From Streptomyces sp. NBC_00083 (GTDB lineage: Bacteria > Actinomycetota > Actinomycetes > Streptomycetales > Streptomycetaceae): DNA of 64,000 nucleotides. This document shows, in pieces, positions 44,737 to 53,856 of the stretch. The position numbers were made by a program, and so were the translations under genes. The DNA lies in contig NZ_JAPELY010000001.1 of NCBI RefSeq assembly GCF_026343295.1, positions 1,426,001-1,490,000 of the forward strand, read 5' to 3'. Each line of letters begins with the position of its first letter. Position 1 is the first letter of the stretch. The notes beneath the pieces were generated by a model. It did not search any database. It had not been told where the DNA came from and saw nothing but the letters and a program-made list of their open reading frames with translations.

Positions 44737-45990
44737 ATGAGCCACGCACCGCGCATCCCCACCGTAGTGAGCTGCACCCTCCTGGTCCTGTCCCTCGGTG
44801 TGGGGGCCACGGGGTGCGGCGGAACCCACGGCAACCCGCTGTCCGCCAAGCCGTACGACGCGGCCGGGCAGGTCGTCTACAACGGCCCCGCGGGCAGCCA
44901 GAAGGCCGATCCCGACAAGCCCCTGGAGATCACCGCCAAGGGCAAGGACGACCGTCTGACCGACGTCACCGCCGTCGACGGCAACGGGCGCTATCTGGCG
45001 GGCGAACTCGCCGCGGACGGCAGCAGGTGGCGCTCCACCGCCCCGCTGGTGGCCGGCGCGCACTACACCGTCAAGGTCTCCACGGAGAACGAGGACGGCT
45101 CCCCGGGGCTGCGCACGCTGACGTTCGACACCGCGGCGGCCAAGGACGCCGTGGAGGTCGAGTTCGGGCCGGACGCGGGCACGTACGGCGTCGGGCAGCC
45201 CATCACCGCGCAACTCAGCAAGCCCGTCAAGGACAAGGCGGCCCGCGCGATCGTGGAGCGGGCCCTGAAGGTCGAGTCCACGCCCTCGGTGGAGGGCGCC
45301 TGGTACTGGGTGGACGACAAGGTCCTGCACTACCGCCCGAAGGAGTACTGGCCCACCCACGCCACCATCAACGTCCACTCCAACCTGGAGGGTGTGAAGA
45401 TCGCCGACAAGCTGTACGGCGGCGCGGGCAAGCCCCTGAAGATCACCACCGGCGACCGCGTCGAGGCCATCACGGACGCCGCGGGCCACACCATGACGGT
45501 GAAGCGCAACGGAGAAGTGATCAACACCATTCCGGTCACCACCGGCAAGCCCGGCTTCGCCACCCGCAACGGCGTCAAGGTGGTCCTGGGCAAGCAGTAC
45601 TTCGTACGTATGCGCGGCACCACCGTCGGCATCTCGGCCGGCAGCTCGGACGCCTACGACCTGCCGGTGTACTACGCGACCCGGGTCACCTGGAGCGGCG
45701 AGTACGTGCACGCCGCGCCCTGGTCGGTGGGGTCGCAGGGCGCCGAGAACGTCAGCCACGGCTGCACGGGCATGAGCACCGGCAACGCCGCGTGGTTCTT
45801 CGAGAACATCAACGAGGGCGACATCGTCACCGTCGTCAACAGCATCGGCGAGGACATGACGCCCTTCGACAACGGGTTCGGCGACTGGAACGTGTCGTGG
45901 GACAAGTGGCGCACGGGCAGCGTCCTGACCGCCGACCTCAAGGCCGGGCAGAGCAAGGTCAACTCCGCCCGGCTGCGGCCGGGAGTGTGA
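44737..45990 (+). CDS. L,D-transpeptidase lipoprotein with Ig-like domains
   Basis: A 417-residue cell-wall enzyme. The signal ends in a lipobox (GATGC, Cys27). Two Ig-like domains follow (about 50-140 and 145-235), then the YkuD catalytic domain with the active site H341-G-C343 in NVSHGCTGMSTGNAAWF. It forms 3-3 cross-links between peptidoglycan stems. It resembles the two-Ig-domain Ldt enzymes of mycobacteria (LdtMt2 type). It has its own promoter region after the ctaF terminator and converges with the pseudo-receiver gene two bases away. Confidence 0.94.
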   Translation: MSHAPRIPTVVSCTLLVLSLGVGATGCGGTHGNPLSAKPYDAAGQVVYNGPAGSQKADPDKPLEITAKGKDDRLTDVTAVDGNGRYLAGELAADGSRWRSTAPLVAGAHYTVKVSTENEDGSPGLRTLTFDTAAAKDAVEVEFGPDAGTYGVGQPITAQLSKPVKDKAARAIVERALKVESTPSVEGAWYWVDDKVLHYRPKEYWPTHATINVHSNLEGVKIADKLYGGAGKPLKITTGDRVEAITDAAGHTMTVKRNGEVINTIPVTTGKPGFATRNGVKVVLGKQYFVRMRGTTVGISAGSSDAYDLPVYYATRVTWSGEYVHAAPWSVGSQGAENVSHGCTGMSTGNAAWFFENINEGDIVTVVNSIGEDMTPFDNGFGDWNVSWDKWRTGSVLTADLKAGQSKVNSARLRPGV

Positions 45991-45992
45991 GG

Positions 45993-46394
45993 TCAGGCAC
46001 CCACAGCGAGCCGCTTGCGCAGCAGGGAGGCCAGGGCGTCCGCGAACTCGACCGGGTCGACCGGCAGGGTCACCGCGGCGTCCGCACGGCTCCACGTGGC
46101 CAGCCAGGCGTCCTGCGGGCGGCCGATGAGGAGCAGCACCGGCGGGCAGTGGAAGACCTCGTCCTTGATCTGGCGGCACACGCCCATGCCGCCCGCGGGG
46201 ACCGCCTCGCCGTCCAGGACACACACGTCGATGCCGCCGCGGTCCAGCTCCTTGAGGACCGCGGGCAGCGTCGCGCACTCCAGGAACTCCACCGGCGGCA
46301 CGTCGGAGGCGGGCCTGCGGCCGGCCGCGAGCCGCACCTGGGCACGGGTGTTCGCGTCGTCGCTGTAGACCAGTACGGTGGCGCTCGACTGCAT
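45993..46394 (-). CDS. Response-regulator-like receiver protein, probably not phosphorylated normally
   Basis: A 133-residue stand-alone protein with a receiver-like fold: VLVYSDDANTRAQVRLAAG at the start, IDVCVLDGEAVPAGGMGVCR around the usual Asp, and VLLLIGRPQDAW for strand 4. The conserved Lys of strand 5 (usually KP) is replaced: the segment reads AAVTLPVDPVEFADAL. It has no output domain. GGAGGATCC precedes the ATG. It lies between the L,D-transpeptidase gene and ctaE, and diverges from ctaE. Role unknown. Confidence 0.75.
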   Translation of the reverse strand: MQSSATVLVYSDDANTRAQVRLAAGRRPASDVPPVEFLECATLPAVLKELDRGGIDVCVLDGEAVPAGGMGVCRQIKDEVFHCPPVLLLIGRPQDAWLATWSRADAAVTLPVDPVEFADALASLLRKRLAVGA

Positions 46395-46570
46395 GGATCC
46401 TCCGAAGGTCCGGCGTTTTCGCCGACGTTGGGTCATGAACCGATGCGCGGATGCTACTCCGTCCGACTGCCCGTCAACACCGGTTCGGGCAGCCCTTCGA
46501 TGGGCCGTTCGGGCCCTGCATACGCGCCTGACACACCGAACGGCACCCCCCGGAGTGAGGGCGGGATAAG

Positions 46571-46591
46571 CGACCGACATAATGTCGGTCG
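46571..46591. promoter_or_regulatory. 21-bp perfect palindrome over the ctaE start codon
   Basis: CGACCGACAT (46571-46580) and ATGTCGGTCG (46582-46591) are exact inverted repeats around one A. The ctaE ATG opens the right arm. It may be an operator for a redox or metal regulator of ctaE-qcrCAB, or an RNA hairpin covering the start codon. It does not match the Rex consensus. Confidence 0.55.
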
Positions 46592-47202
46592 TGGCGACAG
46601 CAACGACAGTAGAAACCGGGCACGCGCACCCGTCGGTCAATCGGCCGAACCTCACCAGCGTCGGAACCATCATCTGGTTGAGTTCCGAGCTGATGTTCTT
46701 CGCGGCCCTCTTCGCGATGTACTTCACTCTGCGATCGGTAACGGGTGCCGCGCATTGGAAAGAGATGGCCTCGTCCCTGAACGTTCCGTTCTCGGCGACC
46801 AACACCACGATCCTGGTGCTCTCCTCCCTCACCTGCCAGCTCGGCGTCTTCGCCGCGGAGCGGGGCGACGTGAAGAAGCTCCGCACCTGGTTCTCCATCA
46901 CGTTCGTGATGGGTGCGATCTTCATCGGAGGCCAGATCTTCGAGTACACCGACCTGGTGAAGAAGGACGGCCTCTCGCTGTCCTCGGACCCGTACGGCTC
47001 GGTGTTCTACCTGACCACGGGCTTCCACGGACTGCATGTGACGGGCGGCCTGATCGCCTTCCTGCTGGTTCTTGGCAGGACGTACGCGGCGAAGAGGTTC
47101 ACCCATGAACAGGCGACCGCGGCCATCGTCGTGTCCTATTACTGGCACTTCGTCGATGTCGTGTGGATCGGCCTCTTCGCCACGATCTACCTGATCCAGT
47201 AA
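46582..47202 (+). CDS. ctaE: Cytochrome c oxidase subunit III
   Basis: A 206-residue membrane protein with five helices, the usual actinobacterial length. Typical patterns are [48 protein letters not shown] and [20 protein letters not shown]. It supports the catalytic subunit and oxygen entry. The ATG is within a 21-bp palindrome and lacks a Shine-Dalgarno site; a GTG three codons later is an alternative. It starts the ctaE-qcrC-qcrA-qcrB cluster. Confidence 0.97.
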   Translation: MSVVATATTVETGHAHPSVNRPNLTSVGTIIWLSSELMFFAALFAMYFTLRSVTGAAHWKEMASSLNVPFSATNTTILVLSSLTCQLGVFAAERGDVKKLRTWFSITFVMGAIFIGGQIFEYTDLVKKDGLSLSSDPYGSVFYLTTGFHGLHVTGGLIAFLLVLGRTYAAKRFTHEQATAAIVVSYYWHFVDVVWIGLFATIYLIQ

Positions 47203-47266
47203 CCGGACCCGTAGGTCCGCACCACATCCAGCATCGACGCAGAAGATCCTGACACCGGGGTAATCC

Positions 47267-48076
47267 GTGAAAAAGCTCTCCGCACGACGACGCCATCCGC
47301 TGGCGGCGCTCGTCGTCCTACTCCTCGCGCTGGCGGCCACCGGGGGGCTGTACGCCGCGTTCGCGCCCGCGGGCAAGGCGCAGGCTGACGAAACCGCCCA
47401 GTCCCTCGCCATCGACGAGGGCAAGAAGCTGTACTCCGTAGGCTGCGCCAGCTGCCACGGAACCGGCGGTCAGGGAACCTCTGACGGCCCCTCCCTGGTC
47501 GGCGTGGGCGCCGCCGCCGTCGACTTCCAGGTCGGCACCGGCCGCATGCCGGCGCAGCAGCCCGGCGCGCAGGTGCCGAAGAAGAAGGTCATCTACACGC
47601 AGCCCCAGATCGACCAGCTCCGCGCCTACGTGGCGTCGCTGGGCGCCGGGCCGAGCGTGCCGACCGAGTCGCAGTACAACCCCAGCGGTGCGGACATCGC
47701 CAAGGGTGGCGAGCTGTTCCGCACCAACTGTGCCCAGTGCCACAACTTCACGGGTGAGGGCGGTGCCCTGACGAACGGCAAGTTCGCCCCCAGCCTGGAG
47801 GACGTGGACCCCAAGCACATCTACGAGGCCATGCAGACCGGCCCGCAGAACATGCCGTCCTTCCCGGACACGACGATGCCGCAGAAGCAGAAGCAGGACA
47901 TCATCGCGTACCTGCACGCCGTGAACAGCGACACGTCCGCGAGCCCCGGTGGCCTCAAGCTCGGCGGGCTCGGCCCGGTCAGCGAGGGGCTGTTCGGCTG
48001 GATCTTCGGTCTGGGTGCCCTCATCGCAGTAGCCATCTGGGTCGCGGCCCACACCGCTAAGGCCAAGAAGTCATGA
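47267..48076 (+). CDS. qcrC: Menaquinol-cytochrome c reductase, diheme cytochrome c subunit
   Basis: A 269-residue exported cytochrome with an N-terminal signal-anchor (LAALVVLLLALAATGGLYAA), heme site 1 at C60-A-S-C63-H64 and heme site 2 at C155-A-Q-C158-H159, and a C-terminal membrane helix (about 243-263). It carries electrons from the bc complex to the CuA site of CtaC without a soluble cytochrome c, a mark of actinobacteria. GTG start (MKKLSARRR); ends in an ATGA overlap with qcrA. Confidence 0.97.
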   Translation: MKKLSARRRHPLAALVVLLLALAATGGLYAAFAPAGKAQADETAQSLAIDEGKKLYSVGCASCHGTGGQGTSDGPSLVGVGAAAVDFQVGTGRMPAQQPGAQVPKKKVIYTQPQIDQLRAYVASLGAGPSVPTESQYNPSGADIAKGGELFRTNCAQCHNFTGEGGALTNGKFAPSLEDVDPKHIYEAMQTGPQNMPSFPDTTMPQKQKQDIIAYLHAVNSDTSASPGGLKLGGLGPVSEGLFGWIFGLGALIAVAIWVAAHTAKAKKS

Positions 48077-49122
48077 GTAGCCAAGAGAATTCCGAGAGCC
48101 TGCCTGAAGCGCAGGCCACCGCGCACGGCGCGGTAGACACCGCCGGTGACCCCTTCGCCGACCCCGGACTGCCGGCCCACAAGCCGCGCGTCCAGGACAT
48201 CGACGAGCGGGCGGCCAAGCGCTCCGAGCGCGCGGTCGCGTTCCTGTTCTTCCTGTCGATGGTCGCGACGGTCGGCTTCATCGCCTCGTACGTGATCTTC
48301 CCGGTCGACAAGATCGTCTTCATCTTCCCGTTCGGGCATGTCAGCGCCCTCAACTTCGCCCTGGGTCTGACCCTCGGCGTGGCGCTGTTCTGCATCGGCG
48401 CGGGCGCGGTCCACTGGGCCCGCACCCTGATGTCCGACGTCGAGATGCCGGCCGAGCGTCACGAGATCGCGGCTCCGGCCGAGGTCAAGGCGCAGGTCAT
48501 GGCCGACTTCAGGCAGGGCGCGGCCGAGTCCGGCTTCGGACGGCGCAAGCTGATCCGCAACACCATGTTCGGCGCGCTGGCCATGGTGCCGCTCTCCGGT
48601 GTGATGCTCCTGCGCGACCTGGGCACGCTGCCCGAGGACAAGCTGCGGCACACCATGTGGGCCAAGGGCAAGGCCCTGATCAACATGAACACCAACGAGC
48701 CGCTGCGTCCCGAGGACCTGCTGGTCGGTTCCCTCACCTTCGCCAAGCCCGAGGGCCTGGAGGAGGACGCGGAGGACTTCCAGACGCAGATCGCCAAGGC
48801 CGCCCTGATGCTCGTCCGGATCAAGCCGGAGGACATCAAGGACAAGCGCGAGCTCGAATGGTCGCACCAGGGCATCGTCGCGTACTCGAAGATCTGCACC
48901 CACGTCGGCTGCCCGATCTCCCTGTACGAGCAGCAGACGCACCACGTGCTCTGCCCGTGCCACCAGTCCACTTTCGACCTCTCCGACGGCGCCCGTGTCA
49001 TCTTCGGCCCGGCCGGTCACCCGCTTCCGCAGCTGCGGATCGGTGTGAATGACGAGGGTTACCTCGAAGCGCTCGGCGACTTCGACGAGCCCGTCGGTCC
49101 TGCCTTCTTCGAGAGGGGCTGA
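48073..49122 (+). CDS. qcrA: Menaquinol-cytochrome c reductase, Rieske iron-sulfur subunit
   Basis: A 349-residue subunit with three N-terminal membrane helices (about 55-75, 90-120 and 165-185), as usual in actinobacteria, and a C-terminal Rieske domain. The [2Fe-2S] ligands are C275-T-H277 and C294-P-C-H297, with the disulfide cysteines C280 and C296. It takes electrons from menaquinol and passes them to QcrC. The ATG overlaps the qcrC stop, and qcrB follows 5 bases later. Confidence 0.96.
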   Translation: MSSQENSESLPEAQATAHGAVDTAGDPFADPGLPAHKPRVQDIDERAAKRSERAVAFLFFLSMVATVGFIASYVIFPVDKIVFIFPFGHVSALNFALGLTLGVALFCIGAGAVHWARTLMSDVEMPAERHEIAAPAEVKAQVMADFRQGAAESGFGRRKLIRNTMFGALAMVPLSGVMLLRDLGTLPEDKLRHTMWAKGKALINMNTNEPLRPEDLLVGSLTFAKPEGLEEDAEDFQTQIAKAALMLVRIKPEDIKDKRELEWSHQGIVAYSKICTHVGCPISLYEQQTHHVLCPCHQSTFDLSDGARVIFGPAGHPLPQLRIGVNDEGYLEALGDFDEPVGPAFFERG

Positions 49123-49126
49123 CCTG

Positions 49127-50749
49127 ATGACTGCGAAGGATTCACGCGAGCAGGCACCGGCCGGCGAGCGGATCGCAGACTGGGCGGACGGCCGGCTGGG
49201 GATCTACTCCCTGGCCAAGGCCAACATGCGCAAGATCTTCCCGGACCACTGGTCCTTCATGCTCGGCGAGATCTGCATGTACAGCTTCATCATCATCATC
49301 CTCACGGGTGTGTATCTGACGCTGTTCTTCCACCCGAGCATGAACGAGGTCGTCTACGACGGCTCGTACGTGCCGCTGCAGGGCATGCACATGTCCGAGG
49401 CGTTCAACTCGACCATGCACATCAGCTTCGACGTGCGCGGTGGTCTGCTGATCCGGCAGATCCACCACTGGGCGGCGCTGATCTTCCTCGCCGGCATGTT
49501 CGTGCACATGATGCGCGTGTTCTTCACGGGCGCGTTCCGCAAGCCGCGCGAGGTCAACTGGCTCTTCGGCTTCCTGCTGTTCGTCCTCGGCATGTTCACC
49601 GGCTTCACCGGTTACTCGCTCCCGGACGACCTGCTGTCGGGCACCGGTGTCCGCTTCATGGAAGGCGCGATCCTGTCCGTGCCGGTCGTCGGCACGTACC
49701 TCTCGTTCTTCCTGTTCGGCGGGGAGTTCCCCGGCGGCGACTTCGTGGCCCGGTTCTACTCGGTGCACATCCTGCTGCTGCCGGGCATCATGCTCGGCCT
49801 GATGGTGGCGCACCTGATCCTGGTCTTCTACCACAAGCACACCCAGTTCGCGGGTCCGGGACGTACCAACAAGAACGTCGTCGGCATGCCGCTGCTCCCG
49901 GTGTACATGGCGAAGGCCGGCGGCTTCTTCTTCCTGGTCTTCGGCGTCATCGCGGTCGTCGCGGCGATCGCCTCGATCAACCCGATCTGGGCGATCGGCC
50001 CCTACCGGCCGGACCAGGTCTCCACCGGCGCCCAGCCCGACTGGTACATGGGCTTCTCCGAAGGCCTCATCCGAGTCATGCCGGGCTGGGAGATCAACCT
50101 GTGGGGCCACACCCTCGTCCTGGGTGTGTTCATCCCGCTGGTGATCTTCCCGCTGGTCCTCGCGGCCATCGCGGTCTACCCGTTCATCGAGGCCTGGGTC
50201 ACCGGCGACAAGCGCGAGCACCACATCGCGGACCGGCCGCGCAACGCCCCGACGCGTACCGCGTTCGGTGTCGCGTGGATCACCTGGTACACGGTGCTGC
50301 TCATCGGTGGTGGAAACGACCTCTGGGCGACCCACTTCCACCTCTCGATCAACGTCATCACCTGGTTCGTGCGGATCGCGTTCTTCGTCGCTCCGGTCCT
50401 CGCGTTCATCGCCACCAAGCGGGTCTGCCTGGGCCTGCAGCGGCGCGACGCCGAAAAGGTGCTGCACGGACGCGAGTCCGGCATCATCAAGCGGCTGCCG
50501 CACGGTGAGTTCGTCGAGATCCACGAGCCGCTCGACGCCGGTGCGCGCTACAAGCTCACCGCGCACGAGCAGTACCAGCCGCTCGAACTCGGTCCCGAGA
50601 CCGACGAGAACGGTGTCGCCCGCAAGATCCCGCGGACGCAGAAGCTGCGCGCCAAGTTCAGCAAGGGCTACTTCGGCGAGGGGAACCAGATCCCCAAGCC
50701 GACGGCCGAGGAGTACGAGGAGATCACGAGCGGCCACGGCCACCACTGA
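49127..50749 (+). CDS. qcrB: Menaquinol-cytochrome c reductase, cytochrome b subunit
   Basis: A 540-residue cytochrome b. The first seven helices carry the two b hemes; the paired His are seen in IHHWAALIFLAGMFVHMM and YSVHILLLPGIMLGLMVAHL. The quinol-site PEWY-type motif appears as PDWYMGFSEG. The C-terminal 110 residues form the hydrophilic extension typical of actinobacteria. The ATG lies 5 bases after the qcrA stop. A strong terminator follows, ending the operon. Confidence 0.97.
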   Translation: MTAKDSREQAPAGERIADWADGRLGIYSLAKANMRKIFPDHWSFMLGEICMYSFIIIILTGVYLTLFFHPSMNEVVYDGSYVPLQGMHMSEAFNSTMHISFDVRGGLLIRQIHHWAALIFLAGMFVHMMRVFFTGAFRKPREVNWLFGFLLFVLGMFTGFTGYSLPDDLLSGTGVRFMEGAILSVPVVGTYLSFFLFGGEFPGGDFVARFYSVHILLLPGIMLGLMVAHLILVFYHKHTQFAGPGRTNKNVVGMPLLPVYMAKAGGFFFLVFGVIAVVAAIASINPIWAIGPYRPDQVSTGAQPDWYMGFSEGLIRVMPGWEINLWGHTLVLGVFIPLVIFPLVLAAIAVYPFIEAWVTGDKREHHIADRPRNAPTRTAFGVAWITWYTVLLIGGGNDLWATHFHLSINVITWFVRIAFFVAPVLAFIATKRVCLGLQRRDAEKVLHGRESGIIKRLPHGEFVEIHEPLDAGARYKLTAHEQYQPLELGPETDENGVARKIPRTQKLRAKFSKGYFGEGNQIPKPTAEEYEEITSGHGHH

Positions 50750-50783
50750 TCCCCGCTTGACCTGACGGTCGCCACAACCGAGG

Positions 50784-50825
50784 CTCCGGCCCGGCCCCTT
50801 GACGGGGGCCGGGCCGGAGTCTTTT
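50784..50825 (+). terminator. Terminator after qcrB
   Basis: CTCCGGCCCGGCCCC pairs with GGGGCCGGGCCGGAG around a 6-base loop, followed by TCTTTT. Confidence 0.9.
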
Positions 50826-50940
50826 CCGTACCCGCGCCGTACCCGCGCCGCGTCCGCAGTGCGGGCACGCATGCCGCGGCGCCTCCCGCTCTCGATAGGC
50901 TGACGGGCGGTATCCCATCCTTTTTGACCCAGGAGCGACC

Positions 50941-52005
50941 ATGAGCGCTGTTACCCCCACCGGAGGCGACACCGTGGCGGCCTACTCCTGGCCGGGTGTC
51001 CTGGACTCGCTGCTGAGCGGCACCGACCAGAGCGAGGACGCCACCGCCTGGGCGATGGACCAGATCATGAGCGGCGAGGCCACCAACGCCCAGATCGCCG
51101 GCTTCATGATCGCGCTGCGCGCCAAGGGCGAGACGGTCGCCGAGATCACCGGCCTGGTGCGCACCATGTACGCGCACGCCCATCTGATCCGGGTGCCGGG
51201 GCCCAGCGTCGACATCGTGGGCACCGGCGGCGACGGCGCCAAGACCGTCAACATCTCCACCATGTCGGCGATCGTGGTCGCCGGGACCGGCGCCAAGGTC
51301 GTCAAGCACGGCAACCGCGCCGCCTCCTCCGCCAGCGGCGCCTCCGACGTCCTGGAGAAGCTCGGCGTCAATCTGCGGCTCACCCCGCAGCGGGTCGTGG
51401 AGGTGGCCGAGCAGGCCGGGATCACCATGTGCTTCGCGGTGACGTTCCACCCCGCGCTGCGCCATGTGGCCGCGGCCCGCAAGGAGTTGGGCATCCGCAC
51501 CACCTTCAACGTGCTCGGCCCGCTCACCAACCCTGCCAAGGTACGCGCCCAGGCCACCGGGGTGGCCGACCCGCGGATGGCGCCCATCGTGGCCGGGGTG
51601 CTCGCCGAGCGCGGCTCGTCGGCCCTGGTCTTCCGCGGCGACGACGGCCTGGACGAACTGACCACCACCGCCACCTCCCGGGTCTGGGTGGTACGGGACG
51701 GCGCCGTGCGCGAGCAGAGCTTCGACCCGCGCGACGTCGGCATCGAGATCGTGCCCATCGAGGCGCTGCGCGGCGGCGACCCCGCTCACAACGCGGAGAT
51801 CGTCCGCAGGCTCCTGACCGGCGAGAAGGGCCCGGTCCGGGACGCGGTGCTGCTCAACTCGGCCGCCGCCCTGGTCGCCCTGGAGCCGGGCGAGGGCCCG
51901 CTCGCCGGGCAGATCGGAGCCGCGATGGCGCGGGCCGCCGAGGCCATCGACTCCGGGGCCGCCCTGCGCTCCCTGGAGCGGTGGATCGCCGCGAGCAACG
52001 CCTGA
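50941..52005 (+). CDS. trpD: Anthranilate phosphoribosyltransferase
   Basis: A 354-residue enzyme joining anthranilate to PRPP in tryptophan synthesis. Motifs are [59 protein letters not shown] and [11 protein letters not shown], which cover PRPP and anthranilate binding. GGAG lies 6 bases before the ATG. It stands alone, away from other trp genes, after the qcrB terminator. Confidence 0.95.
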   Translation: MSAVTPTGGDTVAAYSWPGVLDSLLSGTDQSEDATAWAMDQIMSGEATNAQIAGFMIALRAKGETVAEITGLVRTMYAHAHLIRVPGPSVDIVGTGGDGAKTVNISTMSAIVVAGTGAKVVKHGNRAASSASGASDVLEKLGVNLRLTPQRVVEVAEQAGITMCFAVTFHPALRHVAAARKELGIRTTFNVLGPLTNPAKVRAQATGVADPRMAPIVAGVLAERGSSALVFRGDDGLDELTTTATSRVWVVRDGAVREQSFDPRDVGIEIVPIEALRGGDPAHNAEIVRRLLTGEKGPVRDAVLLNSAAALVALEPGEGPLAGQIGAAMARAAEAIDSGAALRSLERWIAASNA

Positions 52006-52091
52006 GGCCGTACGCGGTGTGACGCACGGCGCAGTCCGGATCGCGGACTGTGCCTTGCGCCCGCGGCGACGTGTGGCAGGATGCTGTCCAA

Positions 52092-52209
52092 GGTCATGAG
52101 TGACAGCGATTTAGGCCCCGGCTCGCTGTCCGGCAACCCTCCGTCCGTGGCGGGGTGCCCCGGGTGAAGACCAGGTCGTAGGCAGCAAGGTCTACGGCAA
52201 GCGCGGACC
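52092..52209 (+). ncRNA. SAM-IV riboswitch aptamer
   Basis: The sequence follows the actinobacterial SAM-IV pattern: GGTCATGAGTG, CAGCG, GCCCCGGCTCGCTGTCCGG, CAACCCTCC, GGCGGGGTGCCCCGGGTGA, AGACCAGGTCG, then GGCAAGCGCGGACC. The first GGTC pairs with the last GACC to close helix P1. It senses S-adenosylmethionine and normally lowers expression of sulfur-metabolism genes. It precedes the class V aminotransferase gene at 52456. Confidence 0.9.
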
Positions 52210-52244
52210 CCTGGACATCGCGTGATGTCACAGCCCTGGGGTCC
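52205..52244 (+). promoter_or_regulatory. Putative expression platform (anti-P1 hairpin)
   Basis: GGACCCC (52205-52211) can pair with GGGGTCC (52238-52244), enclosing the perfect stem GACATC-GCGT-GATGTC (52214-52229). The left arm overlaps the 3' strand of aptamer helix P1, so the two folds exclude each other. The right arm lies 10 bases before the leader-ORF ribosome site, so translation could be the controlled step. Confidence 0.55.
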
Positions 52245-52266
52245 TGGTCCTCAAGGGAGCAGTCTC

Positions 52267-52287
52267 GTGAGCAAGCGAATGCGATAG
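52267..52287 (+). CDS. Hexapeptide leader ORF (MSKRMR)
   Basis: GTG start, six codons encoding Met-Ser-Lys-Arg-Met-Arg, then TAG. GGGAG lies 7 bases before the start, so it should be translated. It stands between the SAM-IV platform and the aminotransferase gene, 168 bases upstream of it. It holds two Met codons (the first as initiator) and rare-looking basic residues. It could be an attenuation leader or simply the entry point for ribosomes. Confidence 0.5.
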   Translation: MSKRMR

Positions 52288-52455
52288 GGCGTTTCCGCCC
52301 CTTCTTCACCGTCCTCCGCGCGGCCCCTTCTTCGCCGCGTGTCCGAGGACAACACCCGTACACGGCAGGCCGGTCGAGCCCTCGCGCTCCCCGGGCCACT
52401 CCGCCGTACCCGGGGTCCGAAGCCAACTCGCCTTGCCCTGCTGGGAGATACCGCC

Positions 52456-53856
52456 ATGTCCGCACGCCCCGCCGCCACCGTTTCCGCCTCGGCCTCCGTC
52501 GACTCCGCCGCGTCCGCCGACCCCTGCTGTGCGGCGCCGCTGCCGGTGCTCGGCCGCGACGTCACCGTGCCGCTCGTCACCGGCGGCGAGGTGACGTACG
52601 CCGCCCTCGACTACGCGGCGAGCGCGCCCGCCCTGCAGCGGGTCTGGGACGACGTCGCCGCGTACGCCCCGTACTACGGCAGCGTGCACCGCGGTGCCGG
52701 CTACCTCTCGCAGCTCTCCACCGACCTGTTCGAGAACAGCCGGGTGACGGTGGCGGAGTTCCTCGACTGCCGCCCCGGCGACCAGGTCGTCTTCACCCGC
52801 TCCACCACCGACTCGCTCAACCTGCTTGCCCGGACGCTCCCCGCCGACTGCCAGGTCTTCGTCTTCGAGACCGAGCACCACGCCTCGCTGCTGCCGTGGC
52901 AGGACGCCCGCGTGACCTACCTGAACGCGCCGCGCACGCCGCAGCAGGCCGTCGAGACGCTGGAGCGCGCGCTGGCCGACCGCGACCCTTACGGGCCGGC
53001 GCTGGTCTGCGTCACCGGCGCGTCCAACGTCACCGGGGAGCTGTGGCCGGTGCGCGAGCTCGCCGCCGCGGCGCACGCGCACGGCGCCCGCATCGTCCTG
53101 GATGCGGCGCAGCTCGCGCCCCACCACCCCGTCTCCGTACGGGAGTTGGACGTCGACTGGGTCGCCCTTTCCGGGCACAAGCTGTACGCGCCGTTCGGCT
53201 CGGGTGTCCTCGCGGGCCGCGCGGACTGGCTCCAGGACGCGGAGCCGTACCTGGCCGGCGGCGGCGCCTCCAAGCGGGTCGCGCGGCGCGCCGACGGCGG
53301 CGTGGACGTCGAGTGGCACACCACGGCGGCCCGCCACGAGGCCGGCTCGCCCAACGTCATCGGCGTCTACTCCATCGCCTCCGCCTGCAAGGCGCTGACC
53401 GAGGCGGGCTTCGACGAGCTGGTCGAGCGGGAGCGGCACCTGATCGCGAAGGTCCGCGAGGGGCTTGCCGAGGTGCCCGAGGTGAGGGTCCTCTCGCTCT
53501 TCGGGGACGACGCGCCCCGCGTCGGCGTCATCTCGTTCGTCGTCGACGGGTGGAACAGCTCGCACTTCGCGGCGGCGCTCTCCGCGGAGTACGGGATCGG
53601 GGTGCGCGACGGCCTCTTCTGCGCCCACCCGCTGGTGCGCACGCTGCTCGGCAGCGAGCCGCAGGACCCGGGGGAGTGCGGGGCGCCGGAGGCGGAGCCG
53701 GGCGAGCGGTCCCTGAACGCGATCCGGGTCAGCTTCGGTGCGGGGACCCCGGACGAGCACGTGGAGCGGTTCGTCGGGGCGGTGCGGGAGCTGGTGCGGG
53801 ACGGGGCGGCGTGGCAGTACCGCACGGAGTCCGGCCGCTGCGTCCCGGCGGTGTGA
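52456..53856 (+). CDS. Class V aminotransferase / cysteine desulfurase-like protein under SAM-IV control
   Basis: A 466-residue PLP enzyme of the NifS/SufS fold. Marks are RGAGYLSQLSTDLFENSRV, FTRSTTDSLNLLA, VTGASNVTGELWPV, IVLDAAQLAPHHPV and the PLP lysine in VALSGHKLYAPFGSG. A catalytic cysteine loop is not certain; the best candidate is FCAHPLVR near residue 390. The SAM-IV riboswitch upstream indicates a role in methionine, SAM or sulfur metabolism. GGGAG lies 9 bases before the ATG. Product undetermined. Confidence 0.85.
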   Translation: MSARPAATVSASASVDSAASADPCCAAPLPVLGRDVTVPLVTGGEVTYAALDYAASAPALQRVWDDVAAYAPYYGSVHRGAGYLSQLSTDLFENSRVTVAEFLDCRPGDQVVFTRSTTDSLNLLARTLPADCQVFVFETEHHASLLPWQDARVTYLNAPRTPQQAVETLERALADRDPYGPALVCVTGASNVTGELWPVRELAAAAHAHGARIVLDAAQLAPHHPVSVRELDVDWVALSGHKLYAPFGSGVLAGRADWLQDAEPYLAGGGASKRVARRADGGVDVEWHTTAARHEAGSPNVIGVYSIASACKALTEAGFDELVERERHLIAKVREGLAEVPEVRVLSLFGDDAPRVGVISFVVDGWNSSHFAAALSAEYGIGVRDGLFCAHPLVRTLLGSEPQDPGECGAPEAEPGERSLNAIRVSFGAGTPDEHVERFVGAVRELVRDGAAWQYRTESGRCVPAV

